Positions 22,855 to 34,421 of a stretch of 64,000 bases of DNA are shown here, one piece after another. The first letter of the stretch is position 1. The number at the start of each line of letters is the position of its first letter. Made by a program: the position numbers and the translations under genes. The notes below the pieces were generated by a model. That model searched no databases, was not told the DNA's origin, and saw only the letters and a list, made by a program, of their open reading frames with translations. Origin of the DNA: Lineus longissimus (lineage: Eukaryota; Nemertea; Pilidiophora; Heteronemertea; Lineidae); assembly GCF_910592395.1 (NCBI RefSeq), contig NC_088323.1, positions 4,774,001 through 4,838,000 of the forward strand, in the 5' to 3' direction.

Positions 22855-25837
22855 ATGGTAGACCAAGTCACCCCGGAACTCATCCGACAATACAGAGAGG
22901 ACGGGGCCGTCTGTCTCCGCGGCGTCTTCGGCCAGGAAGTGAGGGACAAGGTCTGGCAGGGGATGCAGAAAGTCATGGCCAACCCGAGCAGCTCGAGCGT
23001 CAACATGAAGTCTGAAGGAGGTGGCGTCTTTTTCAATGACTATGTCCGCTGGCAAGAGATTCCAGAATTTCAGGATTTCATCTTCAATACTGCGGCGGCG
23101 GAGATTGTTGGGCGGATGATGGAGTCAGATGTGAGTGCATGGCGAAGAGACCACCTCTCTCTTATTTACAAACTTTTATATGGCGTTAGAGTAATAATGC
23201 GCTGAATGAGAATGGCTTATTTCGTTATGGACTTCGCCTACGGCTGCACTCCGGGCGCAATTGACCGGCCTCGTCCGCCACCCTAACCCGAGACAGTATA
23301 CATGAATAGGATGTTGAAATGGACTGCTCTGGGAGTCTAACGGTTTGGTTGAGGGACATCGTCAACACATATTAATGCGCAAATATTTCTTTTATTTAAA
23401 GTATGTGAACTTCTATTTCGACCACACGTTGTGCAAGGAGCCGGGGACCACGAAAACCACGCCATGGCATCACGACCAGTCCTATCAGCCCATGGATGGT
23501 TATAAGGTAGCAGTCAGTAATTATATCATTGAGCCCCCTCCCCGTCATTATATTCCAATGGATGTGCCGAGGGATGTGCTTTTCCGCATGAGTTTCCGGC
23601 AGGGTCTATTCTACAGACCAAAGACTTTACAGACCTCGTTTTTTGGTTCCTTTTCGCTACTTGGTGCGCCTTTTCCCCAATTGTGTCAGGTTCTACGTGG
23701 TGACCCATGTCTTCTGGATGTGCCCTTCCCTTCATAGCGCATCATGGCAGTGTTGCTACATAGTCCATAACCCTTTACTGGGCGTACTCTGTCTGAAGTT
23801 TTTGACAAAATTTTGCTTGCTTTCAAAGTCCATTTTTAGGCTACTTTTACCGAATGACAACTTGTAATTTTGATGAATATCGAAAGCGTTAATAATAAAC
23901 TTCACAAAAATTTCCTTCCAGCGGCCATGTTTTTTGTTGTTGACGTTTTGAGAGGTGCTAAGAAAATTCGTGATATTTCTTTAACTATTAAAATTATCGA
24001 TTGTTTGTTGACATATTCATAATCTTTGTATCACCCTTCACATAACAAACTTAATCTTTTATTTAAAAAATGTTTTTAAAATATCTTAATTTGCCTTTGA
24101 AGTTGGTTTGTTTTTTCTTATTTAGAATTCTGAGAATTACAGACTTATTTCTTCAAAATCAAGGTACTAAAATTTTTTTTAAAAACTTCTTTCTGAGCAT
24201 ATGCGGAAACCGTTTCTGCTCTAATTTCACTTTAGATTTCATGAAAATCTCCACTAATAAAAAAGTGAGAGCCAAAAAACGAGGTCTGTAAAGACTTTGG
24301 TCTGTAGAATAGACCCTGCCTGAGTTTCCCAAACTTCCCATTGGTGCAGATAAATGTAGCTCATACTCTTCTCGACCGGGTTAGAACTCATTATACAATT
24401 GGCTGCCGTAAGGCATCTTGACCACAAGTGTTTGGCAACTTGTCGATATTTAAACCATTATCTAGGCCTATATAAGACCAGGAAGGCCGAAAGCCTTTTG
24501 ATAAAGTAATTATAAAAAATAGCGACATCTCATTGACGCAAATGCGTTGTCTATTTTTCATCATGCAGGCCTACCGCAGGTTTCTGAGAAACTATAGGCC
24601 TACGTGATTTAGTTTATTCCGTTATGATTTCAGGCGGCTAAAACTTATACGCCTTTCTTCAGAATATTTCAATATGGATGCCTCTGGACCCTGTGATCAA
24701 GGAAAACACCTTATGGTTCGTCAAGGGTTCACACAACTGGGACAAGTGGTTCTACCCAAGACAATTTTCGACGACAGAAACCTATAAAACCATCAACGAT
24801 GATGTCACTCATCGGAAATACGAAGATGTTCCCCATGAAGAAATTGACAACAACCCGGATAAATACCCAATATTGCAGTGGACTTGTGAGGTAGGGGTGG
24901 CACCTTGTTAGATTAGATTCACCTCTTTCTTCTCGTGGGTCGGGCGCAACCCTGCCCTACTCCCGGCGCTGACGATCGGTCGCTTATAGTCTCTCTTGCC
25001 TTTCTGCCAAGTGCAACCAAAACGCTGGCGCGATATAGGCTTACAATGCGGTGGAGCAACATTGGACTACTCGTTTTCGACGTCACCCCTTTTCGAAGTG
25101 AAACCAATGGCCGATCGAACAGATAAATGAAGGTAGAGTTAGATATACTGCGTTTACTTTTAAATCCATAATTTGCCTGGAGACTGACGCGGTTGATCTG
25201 TCCGAAAAGTACATGGCCGTATGACTGACAAGTTCAACGGAATCATCCTAACGTTCTTTTTCAGCCTGGAGACATCGTCATTTTCCACAATAAATGTCTG
25301 CATGGAGCTCCTGGTAACCCGCTCAAGACCCACCGGAGAGTCTTCGCAACTAGATGGCTTGGTAAGTTATGGGGTGGATGGCCGGCACGTCCCATCCTCG
25401 CATACCTGGGTCAGTTGCCCCTCCCCTCTCACACAGCAAACCCGCTCGGTACAACATCCGAAGCTCAGGATGCCGAAACGCATACGCGAGCACCTTGTTC
25501 TACACCGTGATGAGGGCGTCGAACGACGGGAACATAGATCACGTGACCACCTGGCGTTTTGGGTGGGGGGGGGGGGTTGGATCTTTGTAAGTATTATACT
25601 TAATTGCTGGTCGTTTTAACCCGTTATTGCACAATATTGATCAGTAACATTGTTTTTTTCGGAAGAATCTGTTAATTTTTTCTCTCAGTATTTTTATGCT
25701 TTTTCGCCACAGGAGACGATTCTGTTCTGGCCAAACGACCATGGGAAGCAGCGCCTCCTCACATGGGTGGACTAAACTACGGCGACAAGATAAGAGATTG
25801 TGAAGCCTTCCCAGAAGTTTGGAGGAGACAAAAATAA
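22855..25837 (+). CDS. Phytanoyl-CoA dioxygenase (PhyH) family Fe(II)/2-oxoglutarate oxygenase
   Basis: Exons 22855-23130, 23402-23506, 24663-24890, 25265-25361 and 25713-25837 give 276 aa, in the usual family range. The facial triad is visible: H115-x-D117 in TPWHHDQSYQ and distal H216 in CLHGAPGNP. The Arg that would bind 2-oxoglutarate lies shortly after (THRRVF, R227 or R228). Other family landmarks are KEPGT, SIWMPLDPV, LWFVKGSH, EPGDIVIFH and TRWLGDD. There is no clear peroxisomal PTS1 (ends WRRQK) or N-terminal PTS2, so cytosolic location is more likely. The sequence looks closer to bacterial-type small-molecule hydroxylases of the family than to human PHYH or PHYHD1; the substrate is unknown. 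Confidence 0.88.
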
Positions 25838-26153
25838 ACAACGTGATTTTACACAAACCTGCATGGCTAATGAAAACGAGTTGGAATTCTGCGTAAATTT
25901 CTTGAATGTGATTCAATGATAACAAGCGAAATTGGTGATACGTTCCCTTTGATATGGAAAAGACATTTAAAAACTCCGAATTGAAAGTTGAAATTTAGAC
26001 TGATGAAAACTCACCAAACTCGGAAAAAATACCACATTCACAGTTTCTTTTGATGAAGCTTAAAGAGACAATGGGTAGGCTATACTGGGGTAGGGGATTA
26101 TATGTTAGATCGCCACTATTGGCCGCAACTGGTACAATACTGTTGCGATATCC

Positions 26154-26159
26154 AATAAA
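26154..26159 (+). terminator. Poly(A) signal of the PhyH-family gene
   Basis: AATAAA about 317 nt past the TAA stop. Confidence 0.5.
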
Positions 26160-27138
26160 TGACTTTTACCTGTCAGTTCGCGTTGTCATTTGACTATTAT
26201 TCGTCCGTATCGATGTAGAGCGTAGCGGATCGAACCTGCAAGCTCGTGTCGATAGCGTAGCAATAAAAAGGTGGAATAGAGCATACAAGACATGTGCCTC
26301 TCCATATCAAATAATGGCTCGATATGTCTTTAAACAGTTTTGTGAATCGAGATAATGGGCTACTTCCCTCGTGGTAAACGCTCATTTGGTCTAGCGATGT
26401 GTGAGGTGGTTCAAAACCCCGGGAGTCTATCGCCTTATTAGGCGAGAGAAACCTATACTATTTCGTACACCCATCGTCCATCTCGATATAGAAAACATTA
26501 TCGAGGCCTGGGGTTGCGCCACTGTCCACCTTAGTGGACACGCTCCCTGAGGAACGACGTTTAGGATTGACGAGACGTCCAACTGCACGGCACTAGGAGT
26601 CCTTACATATTACATATGTAACCCATCGGTTGATTTTTAGAGTTGCGACTGTTTTGAAAACACGTCAAAAAATCCATGGAAACGCAACAAAACAGCGACG
26701 TATAGGTGAATATATCGTCTGCTCATGCATCCATTTTCCACTTTCGCCTTGTCCTTTCTACTAGAGGCACGGACCAACAACGGACGGTTCCGTTCGGCGG
26801 GATATTTAGAGAGAGACAGGCTTTTGGTCAACAAGTTTAAGGTAGTTTATTTCACGAAGTGACGCGCGCAGCTTGACCACCACGGTTTTTTCACCTAATC
26901 AATATCTTAATTCTAGGAGAGCATAAGACCATGAGGGTCAGGATGAGAGAGAATCACCAGAAACACCAAAAAGCTTATTTCCTGGGACAGGAGAAGACAC
27001 ATTGGGCTCAATACCAAGGATCTCGGAGTTCTGCGGGACCGCGGTCGGTCTGGAGACACGTTTTGACGCGATTGCAAACTGTCTTGTAAGATGAGGCCAA
27101 TGTATCAACTGTAATGAATATTATCATCCTTGTTTCAG
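26160..27138. other. Intergenic or 5' UTR / first intron of the orphan gene
   Basis: No clear coding exon. Two B-box-like strings (AGGTTCGATCC on the - strand near 26230; GGTTCAAAACCCC near 26410) hint at Pol III-derived repeats but lack convincing A boxes. A pyrimidine tract and CAG lie directly before 27139, so an upstream non-coding exon may be here. Confidence 0.35.
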
Positions 27139-27834
27139 ATGGCAACTAACCCGACACCATCATGCGAGAAACGGAAGGAGCGATCGCGAGACATGATGGA
27201 TTTATGTAAACATTTTCAGGATAGAAATGCCACCATTGGGCTGCAGTCGAGAGAACTACTCAGCGACCACAGGGCTCGGGTGGACTCCGAAAGTCGAATA
27301 TCGACGAAGCTGAAACCCAAATGCCCGCAGAGGAGGGCATCAGAGACTGGAGACGGATGGGCCTCGAACTACCGAAAACATGAATTAGATCAGCCGCTCG
27401 ACTGTCGAGCAAGTTTATCTCACGAGGTGCCATTCCCGCCGTCACACGCAAAGGATCCTCTCTACGACGTTTACCGACCACCCGAGTTTCGGGAACTTTC
27501 GAAGAAGTTGGGAGGGGTCGACAAAGGGGCGAGCCGAGAGAAGATACAGAGTCTTCTCCCTGCCATTGAAGGTGCCGCGCCCCGATATCACATTCCGGGG
27601 GCGTATTCAAGCGAGTACGCAGCCCGTTCAAGGTGTTCATCCCTCGCCAACAGCTCGAGTTCTTTGAACGACGAGAGCGAGAGTATGGTGTACTCCCTTC
27701 GAAAACGCTCCGAATCGTGCCCGTCTTGCATGCATGAAGGAAGGAAGGGACGCAGAGGGAACCAACTCAACCGAACGAAAACATCAGTAATAGAAATGCC
27801 AACTCTTCCCTCTATAGCTGGTTCGAAAAAATGA
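27139..27834 (+). CDS. Orphan basic, Ser/Arg-rich protein exon, 231 codons
   Basis: An uninterrupted frame runs from ATG at 27139 to TGA at 27832-27834, just after an acceptor-like CTTGTTTCAG, so it is probably the last coding exon of a spliced gene with a non-coding first exon. GC content and CpG-containing codons exceed the flanks, which supports real coding. The product (start MATNPTPSCEKRKERSRDMM) is hydrophilic, rich in Ser, Arg, Lys and Pro, has no signal peptide, membrane segment or catalytic motif, and is probably disordered. LYDVYRPPEFRELSKKLGG is the most ordered-looking stretch. I do not recognise a family. Confidence 0.55.
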   Translation: MATNPTPSCEKRKERSRDMMDLCKHFQDRNATIGLQSRELLSDHRARVDSESRISTKLKPKCPQRRASETGDGWASNYRKHELDQPLDCRASLSHEVPFPPSHAKDPLYDVYRPPEFRELSKKLGGVDKGASREKIQSLLPAIEGAAPRYHIPGAYSSEYAARSRCSSLANSSSSLNDESESMVYSLRKRSESCPSCMHEGRKGRRGNQLNRTKTSVIEMPTLPSIAGSKK

Positions 27835-30800
27835 ATGAATCATTGACGAGACTGCGTTCTGGTGAAGAGAAGACACGTGGTCGAAGTTCCTCAGGCATCG
27901 ACCATCGTGTCTGACGGGTGACAGAAGCCAATTTGCAGTTCAATTCGTTCAAGGAATCCTCAGCGGTTGCATCTTTCTTAGCTAGGTATTAGACACCCGG
28001 GGCAGTCCATTGCACCATCCTAATTGAACTTCCTTATGGTGATCGGGCGACAGGACGATGTCCACTCTGCGTCAGGAGTGTACAAGGATTAGGTGTCATG
28101 CATCACCAAAAGTGAAAGCCATCTGCATTAGAAATATATTTGGTACCGTCGGCGATAATTCCTTAATTATATGATATGGGGAAGGGGAAAAAGCTGCAAG
28201 AGGATAACCGGCATATTACAACACAACCCACTAGTAACTTGTCACAGGTTTCGTCGGTGCTTCATCACCAACTAAAAGGCGGTCTTTACCAGCTTGAATT
28301 GGGCTGCCTTGGAATACAGGGCGTATCAAAAGGGTCAGTGATGGCCCTTTGGTTTAAAAACTTCATCATCTGCTCAAGGGACATTCTCAAAGAGTTCAGT
28401 CTTTGAACACCCCTACAGGGACCATCTCAATGATGTTCAATGAAATAACAGGTATGAATTTACGATTCTTTACATCAAGGGACCATCTCAAGTGCATTGA
28501 TGGACCATACCTCCTCAAGGGTCCATTTCAGAGGTCCACAATATGTGTTTTGAACATTCCTAGTTCAGCATGTTAAATATGATCAAGGGGCCATGTCAAA
28601 GATCCAAATTGGAATATAATTTGATCTAGTTGTCTAAATTGATGAGCGTTTTTGCATACCTCTGCAGTTAGGTGCCAATTGGCCTAGAGACTCCGTCTTT
28701 GTCCAGAGGCAGAGTCCACGCCAGCTACTCATGTCTTCACTTGGTGAGATCTTGAGGTTTCTTGCCCTGGTATAGACACCAAATACAAGGAACGTTGGTT
28801 TTAAGTCTCATTCCAAGGACTTTGAAAGTACCCATCTGTTCCAAGATGACAAGTCGAGTCACTTTCTTGGCATCATGTACACACTTATCGAGTTGCTTTC
28901 TTTGAATCATGTACACATATGTCACAAGGTCAAGTTCAGTCAAAATCTTCTGCATCGTGTAGACGTACTTCTGATTCAAATAAATAATTAATGTAACAAA
29001 TGTTTCCTCAAATGACAATTCATCTCTTTTATTCGACCAATGATGAATGGAACAATTTGTTTCTCAAATGCAGACTCCAGGTCCTAGACAGACATACTGT
29101 GTGTACCTGTGTGTACCGGTCAAGGCTGCCTACACATCAGGCCACATTCTTCTTATAGGTCAAAGTGATAATCACACCACTGCACCTGCTTAAACACGTA
29201 GGCACAATACATTTGGAAATCAGCTCACAAATGACTTTGAAAACCTGCTGAAGAAGTTTCCCTCAAATCTTGTTGTAGAGGGCACAGACCCTGTCAATTC
29301 AGTAGAAGGGAATGTCTAACAACAGAGCTGTGGAGCTTTTTCATTTTAGTCAATGACATTTTCTAAGTCAGCAACGCCCTTCTAACTAAGTGGAAAGAAT
29401 TATAATTTCTAACAGGACAAAGGTTTAAGATAAACAGGAAGGTGAATGCACAATTGATTTATGAGGATGAGTTTGAAGTTTCAGGATTTTCTTCTCTTTT
29501 GAGGCCTTGGTATTTCCCAAAAGCAATAGTGACCCTTAACCACTACACTACATGGGTTACTGCCAACACCCATTCTAACTGAACTATCAGAAGACATCCC
29601 TACCCTTCACCAATTTGAGAGTCTTTCAAGATAAAATGAAAAGCAGAGAAAAGATCGAATGCTTTCTGCTTTGACAGCTTTTAGAAAGATATTTTTGCAA
29701 ATTGAAAAAACAACTCAAAAAATATTTAACTTAAGTCTTCATGAACCCGAACCTATTTAAGCAGAATGCATGCGAAACCAAGAAGAAAGTCCTTCTTAGT
29801 GAAATACATTACAGGCTTAACCAAGGCCTCTGAAGTTTAAAGAAGGAGCATCTCTAGAAATTGCAGGGCAGGGACGAATGAAGCTTGCCTATCATCTCGG
29901 CTGAGCATGCTGCAGATAAAAAGCTAAAAGCGGGCACAAACAGTCAGGAAAATGCCTCTGTACACTTTCTGGTTCACTAAAAACCGCCCATTAACCTGTA
30001 AACTTTGTTAGTGTCGCTGCCAGCCTGGCATTTGCCAAAGACACCCCTCCTTCACCAAACCAATCCTGAACATTTCTGAAAGTTTAGTTAGAAAAGAAGA
30101 CAAGATCGTGCAAAAGAAGGCGTTTCACCATCAATTTTGAGATATTTTCCAAATTATAACATCCCAGTCCATTTTAAAAGTTCTCTGCATCCCATGTACC
30201 AAATACAGATTAGGTCATTCTTGATTAAATCTATACCACCATGTACTAAAAGAGAACTGGAGTCTGCATTTGAGTTCAAATCTATAAATTACGATGACAA
30301 ACTTCGAGAATAAATCGACAGTTAGGTGACAAGTCTAATGTTGATGAACATCCAAGGCCTGGGAGCCCATATCCCCCTCATGTTGCACAATTCATTCCCT
30401 CCGACTACAATGATTTGGACCCCTGAATATGGAAAGGAAACAGACTTTCATCAAGAAATCCCCCACAATCTCCATCCTCTCATAGCTGACCTTTGCATTG
30501 TTCTCAAAATCACTCAATCAGTGTATCTTAGGATCGACACAAATGCGTGCTACAGGAGGATGATAATTTATGACAAGATACCACTGAAGAAGGTATCAAC
30601 TATGATACCATTTCAGTACAATTTTGACCTCAACGATCTTTATAGCAAATGTTTCAACACGCATTCTCTCATTTCATTACCATTTAGATCATAAGCCCCC
30701 CCCCCCCATGGCTTATTCATAAAGACAGATACACGAGATTCAGGAAAAGCCATGCAGTTAGCCTGGCATTCAAATCACTGTCAGTCCAAAATTGTAAAAC

Positions 30801-31143
30801 TCAAACAATTAAAAAAATTGAACATTTATGCAATTTATAGCTACATTCTGAGATTCACTGGTGGGATAAAAATATATAAATTAGAGATATATCTTTATGT
30901 TACAATGTACAAAGCAATGCACGTCTTTCAAGTTCATCTCAACTTAAGTTGACTTGATTTTTCTGTACATAATGCACTGGGAGCTGTACATCACGTACCC
31001 TGGGCAAAATTAAAGGTAACGTCTCATGAAACGCTATCAAATTTGGAGTTTTAAACGTTCTGTGCTTTTACTGATTAATGGTCAACTCAAGGTGGGATGA
31101 ACCCACAATATCCATGTTTCTACAGTAATTTACAGTGATATGT

Positions 31144-31376
31144 ACATGTGTGACTCGCTCTACCAAAACTAGGCGCTTGTCGCATCTGAACTTGACAGGT
31201 TGATACGGACTTGTTGTTCATTTCCCTATTGTTGACCTTTTGTGAAATCTATTACAAACTGATTTGGTCACATTCAACAAAAGTTCTACAATAGGGAAAT
31301 GAACAACAAGTCCGTATCAACCTGTCAAGTTCAGATGCGACAAGCGCCTAGTTTTGGTAGAGCGGGTCACATGTGT
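31144..31376. mobile_element. Palindromic MITE, about 230 bp, inverted repeats of about 85 bp
   Basis: The left arm begins at ATGTGTGACTCGCTCTACC and the right arm ends at GGTAGAGCGGGTCACATG. The arms match almost perfectly through the AAAACTAGGCGCTTGTCGC, TTGACAGGTTGATACGGAC and TTGTTCATTTCCCTATTGT blocks, with a loop of about 50 bp. This could fold into a very long hairpin if transcribed. It shares internal blocks with the MITE at 6826-7019, so the two are one family. Confidence 0.88.
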
Positions 31377-31909
31377 GTATTTTACATAGATGACACATTT
31401 AGTCCATTTCACCCTAAGTTGACCTGTACATTGATATGTACTGTCAAACACAGGTACAATATGTAATTCAAACTAGCATTACCAAGGCGTCGACACCACT
31501 TTGTGTATGACATAAGCACTATCAAGGAACTACAGGGTTCTATGAGAAAAAATCAAATCCGCCAGAAACATTTCACACTGTTGAAAAACAACACCCTTCA
31601 ATTTTCAAATACTTAATAATGCCTACATCATACACAAGTTTATTTCCACAAACCATACCCGGTATCAAGATTTAATCAAGACTAGTCTTCTTTAATTCTT
31701 GCCGGTGTTTGTCCCAAAATAGCTACTTTAAGCATTAACTATAAACATTAATTCCTAAGTCAAAATACTTCAAATTTTTTGATTTTTGGTCTTGACCTGA
31801 ATAACAAACTTGAATACTATCATGTCCTGGTTACTAATAATAGGAATTACCTAACGGACCCATAAACCAGATTTTCTAGAAGTTTCTCTGCAGAGGACAA
31901 GCCAATATA

Positions 31910-32068
31910 GAGTGGAACCTCCCTTAGCTGACAACTCTCTATATGGACCACCCTCTAGGACACTCGTTTTGGACCCAAATTGGTTGTTTCTGTAAAATTT
32001 GACTTTTCGAATTACTACACCTGTCTATTGTCGGTCCTGAGGTGGTCCTTAATAGAGAGGTTCTAATG
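31910..32068. mobile_element. Tigger/pogo-like MITE
   Basis: It begins AGTGGAACCTCCC and ends AGAGAGGTTCTAATG next to TA, with internal CAAATTGGTTGTTTCTG. It resembles the complete member at 47545-47722 but is more diverged. Confidence 0.6.
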
Positions 32069-34421
32069 TAGTTGTGCCATTACCTTACTGGAGCACATAA
32101 ATCACGGACTGGAGCTTACTCCCCAATACACTGAACGGAATGGTGCTACAAGGCAATCACAGTCAATGATAATAAAACTGACAAAAACTTAGCAGAATAT
32201 AACAGAAAAGGTCCACTTTTGTTAAGTCTTAATGTTGTACACCTCGAAGGTTGTCCTACTTTTACGAGGTTCATGTCCAGGCAGAACACAGTGAAACAGT
32301 CGACCATCCGTCACATGACTCCAATGATGTCACAGATGAACTCGCAGTGATTTTATCTCCGGTTGTACCCGCATCCCGATCGACTACTTGAGCTCCGAGT
32401 GGCTGAAAAATGTTAGAAAACTTGTTTGAACAAGCGGTATTTTGGAAAAGGTAGGCCGATGCAGTCCGAGGAAGCTGAAGGTTAAAGAGACTGCTATCAA
32501 TTTGAAAATATACCTATTCTGTTAGAAGATCAAAGACTGGGTACTCGGACAAAATCACCTTTTTCTACGGAATTGTTCTGTAATTGCTTCATATACTTCA
32601 TGGGGTGGTGGTGGGGTGGGGGTGGGGTTGACCAACCAAACTGAAAGCACCAGCCATTAGTAGTGCCCTCGGCATGGTCAGCAGAGAAAAGCTAGCAACA
32701 TCATTACCGCAATTCCAAAGCAAGGTACTTCAGGGAGTTTCTGGTCATGTTATCAGTACCTCAATACCACCACCACCACCACAAAACCTTGATACCTCAA
32801 AATATGCATGAACCCTAAAACCCTATCAAGCTTTTATTATCATGTACCTGTAAACAGGACAGGTGACATGTGTTCAGGGTGTGTCAGACAACCGCAATGG
32901 ATGTGGAGGCCTGGCAATAACATGATGTACCGGTACAGACCAACATGACCCGGAAGAACTGATCCACAAACACCAGGGCCGGATTCTTATCCCGTTATAT
33001 CCAACACTTCAACATCTAACAGTTAATGTGACTCATTAACGCAATGGGCTCGGCCCAAACCACAGAAAGTGATAGTTTCTCTGAACACAAGTGTTCAACA
33101 GACAGCTACAAGCTATAAGCAGAGACCCCCAAATAACACAGAGAGCAAAGCAAAAACAACAATAAAACACCTACATGACTCTTGCTATCATATCTTAAAG
33201 AATAAACAGCGAAAAATGAAAAGATTTCAATTATCATAGAAAAGTATTGTTGTGCTTTCTCTCTTTAGAAAACGGAATTTTGCAACACAGACTACTGGGA
33301 TACTTCATAATTTGAATCTAATTCAACACTCTGCCATCAGATGGAGGCACTGGCCTTACAACACTTCCAAGATGCTTATTGTACATATTTTAAAGCACCA
33401 CAATATCATAACTTAAAGGTGTTCAGGGTGAACAGAATGATGTTTGCGATTGCACCCTTCTCCTGAAAATATCAGGCTTACAGAATATAAATGGGTCTAA
33501 AGTACAATAAACACAAAGCTAAACGTGGATGTTGACTTGTGCCGATTCCCAATTTCAACATTCACTGATTCAGAGTGACATTCACACAGGAAAAACACTC
33601 ACTAAATCTAGCCCTAATAGATGTTACAGGCTGTTCCAAGCAGTGTTAGCATACACATTATGCCTCTCGAGCTTTCTCGTCAAGAATGCTTCCCTTTCTT
33701 TTTGACACACAACACATGACAATCACGTCTGTCATGTTTCGGGAAATAAAATGATAAAACTGAAGAGAAAACTGACTCAGAGACAAAAGGCATGACGTTT
33801 GGAATGGCCTAAGAGAGTGAATCGGAATAGAAAGGTGACCAGAAAGAAAGGCTAATACGCCCCCAGACAGAGATGTAAAATCACCATGCAAAAACCATAG
33901 AAACACAAATTTACCGGTAGCCTGTGGTGAGGTACGACGAACATGTCGACCGCAGTCTCCAGTCAAAAATATCTACAACATATGGCTTGTTTTAGTGGCA
34001 AGTAATATAGAGATTTTATTAAACTCATACTGAAGGTTCAGGGGATCCCTTCATATGAATGTGCTTTGCTAAATCATGGTAAAAAGGCATGTAATGTGGT
34101 CCCCTAGTGGAAGTCAGATGATGAACTTCTGCTTCGTAAAGGTGTTTTTAAAGTTGAGTGTTAACAGACACCTTAGTATTGTTATTGTAAACACATAATC
34201 TGTTGCCGTGGCTCAAGTTGAAAACATTGAAAAACAGGAAATCTTAACACTTTTTCAAAGACTTGGGGTTTGAATTGAGTCTCCCACTATCAACAGTCCT
34301 GGTGGCCCCTGTAAAAGGTTATATTAACACTCTTATAGCGCCAGATTGACACCCCCTTTTCAGACCCCCAGAGAAAAAATCTATCAGAGATAGTTCAAAA
34401 CAGTTTTTCATCAAAACTCAC

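Larger units (their letters stand above)
27835..34421. other. Long non-coding stretch between orphan gene and AKAP9 exons
   Basis: No recognisable protein exon with confident splice sites. It holds the palindromic MITE at 31144, the Tigger-like MITE at 31910, a C12 run (30696-30707), and a cluster of GGGACCATCTCA-like words at 28380-28600. It must contain the missing AKAP9 C-terminal exon and its 3' UTR. One candidate lies near 33907-33966 (- strand), with a GTAAAT donor but an uncertain acceptor and frame. Open frames at 30326-30694 (+) and 33658-33966 (-) have no domains. Confidence 0.45.

Noticed and set aside
26210-26430. Two B-box-like strings suggesting tRNA genes or SINEs
   Set aside because: No A box at the right distance and no cloverleaf can be drawn with convincing stems.
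28375-28600. Cluster of GGGACCATCTCA-like words
   Set aside because: Spacing is irregular (about 38-71 bp) and the flanks do not match, so it is not a clear tandem repeat or regulatory array.
30326-30694. 122-codon + strand open frame
   Set aside because: No domain, no splice context, AT-rich codons like the surrounding non-coding sequence.
33907-33966. Candidate AKAP9 penultimate exon with GTAAAT donor
   Set aside because: Two acceptors give different frames (DIFDWRLRS or DCGRHVRRTS), neither with a strong Py tract, and no terminal exon follows; left as unresolved.
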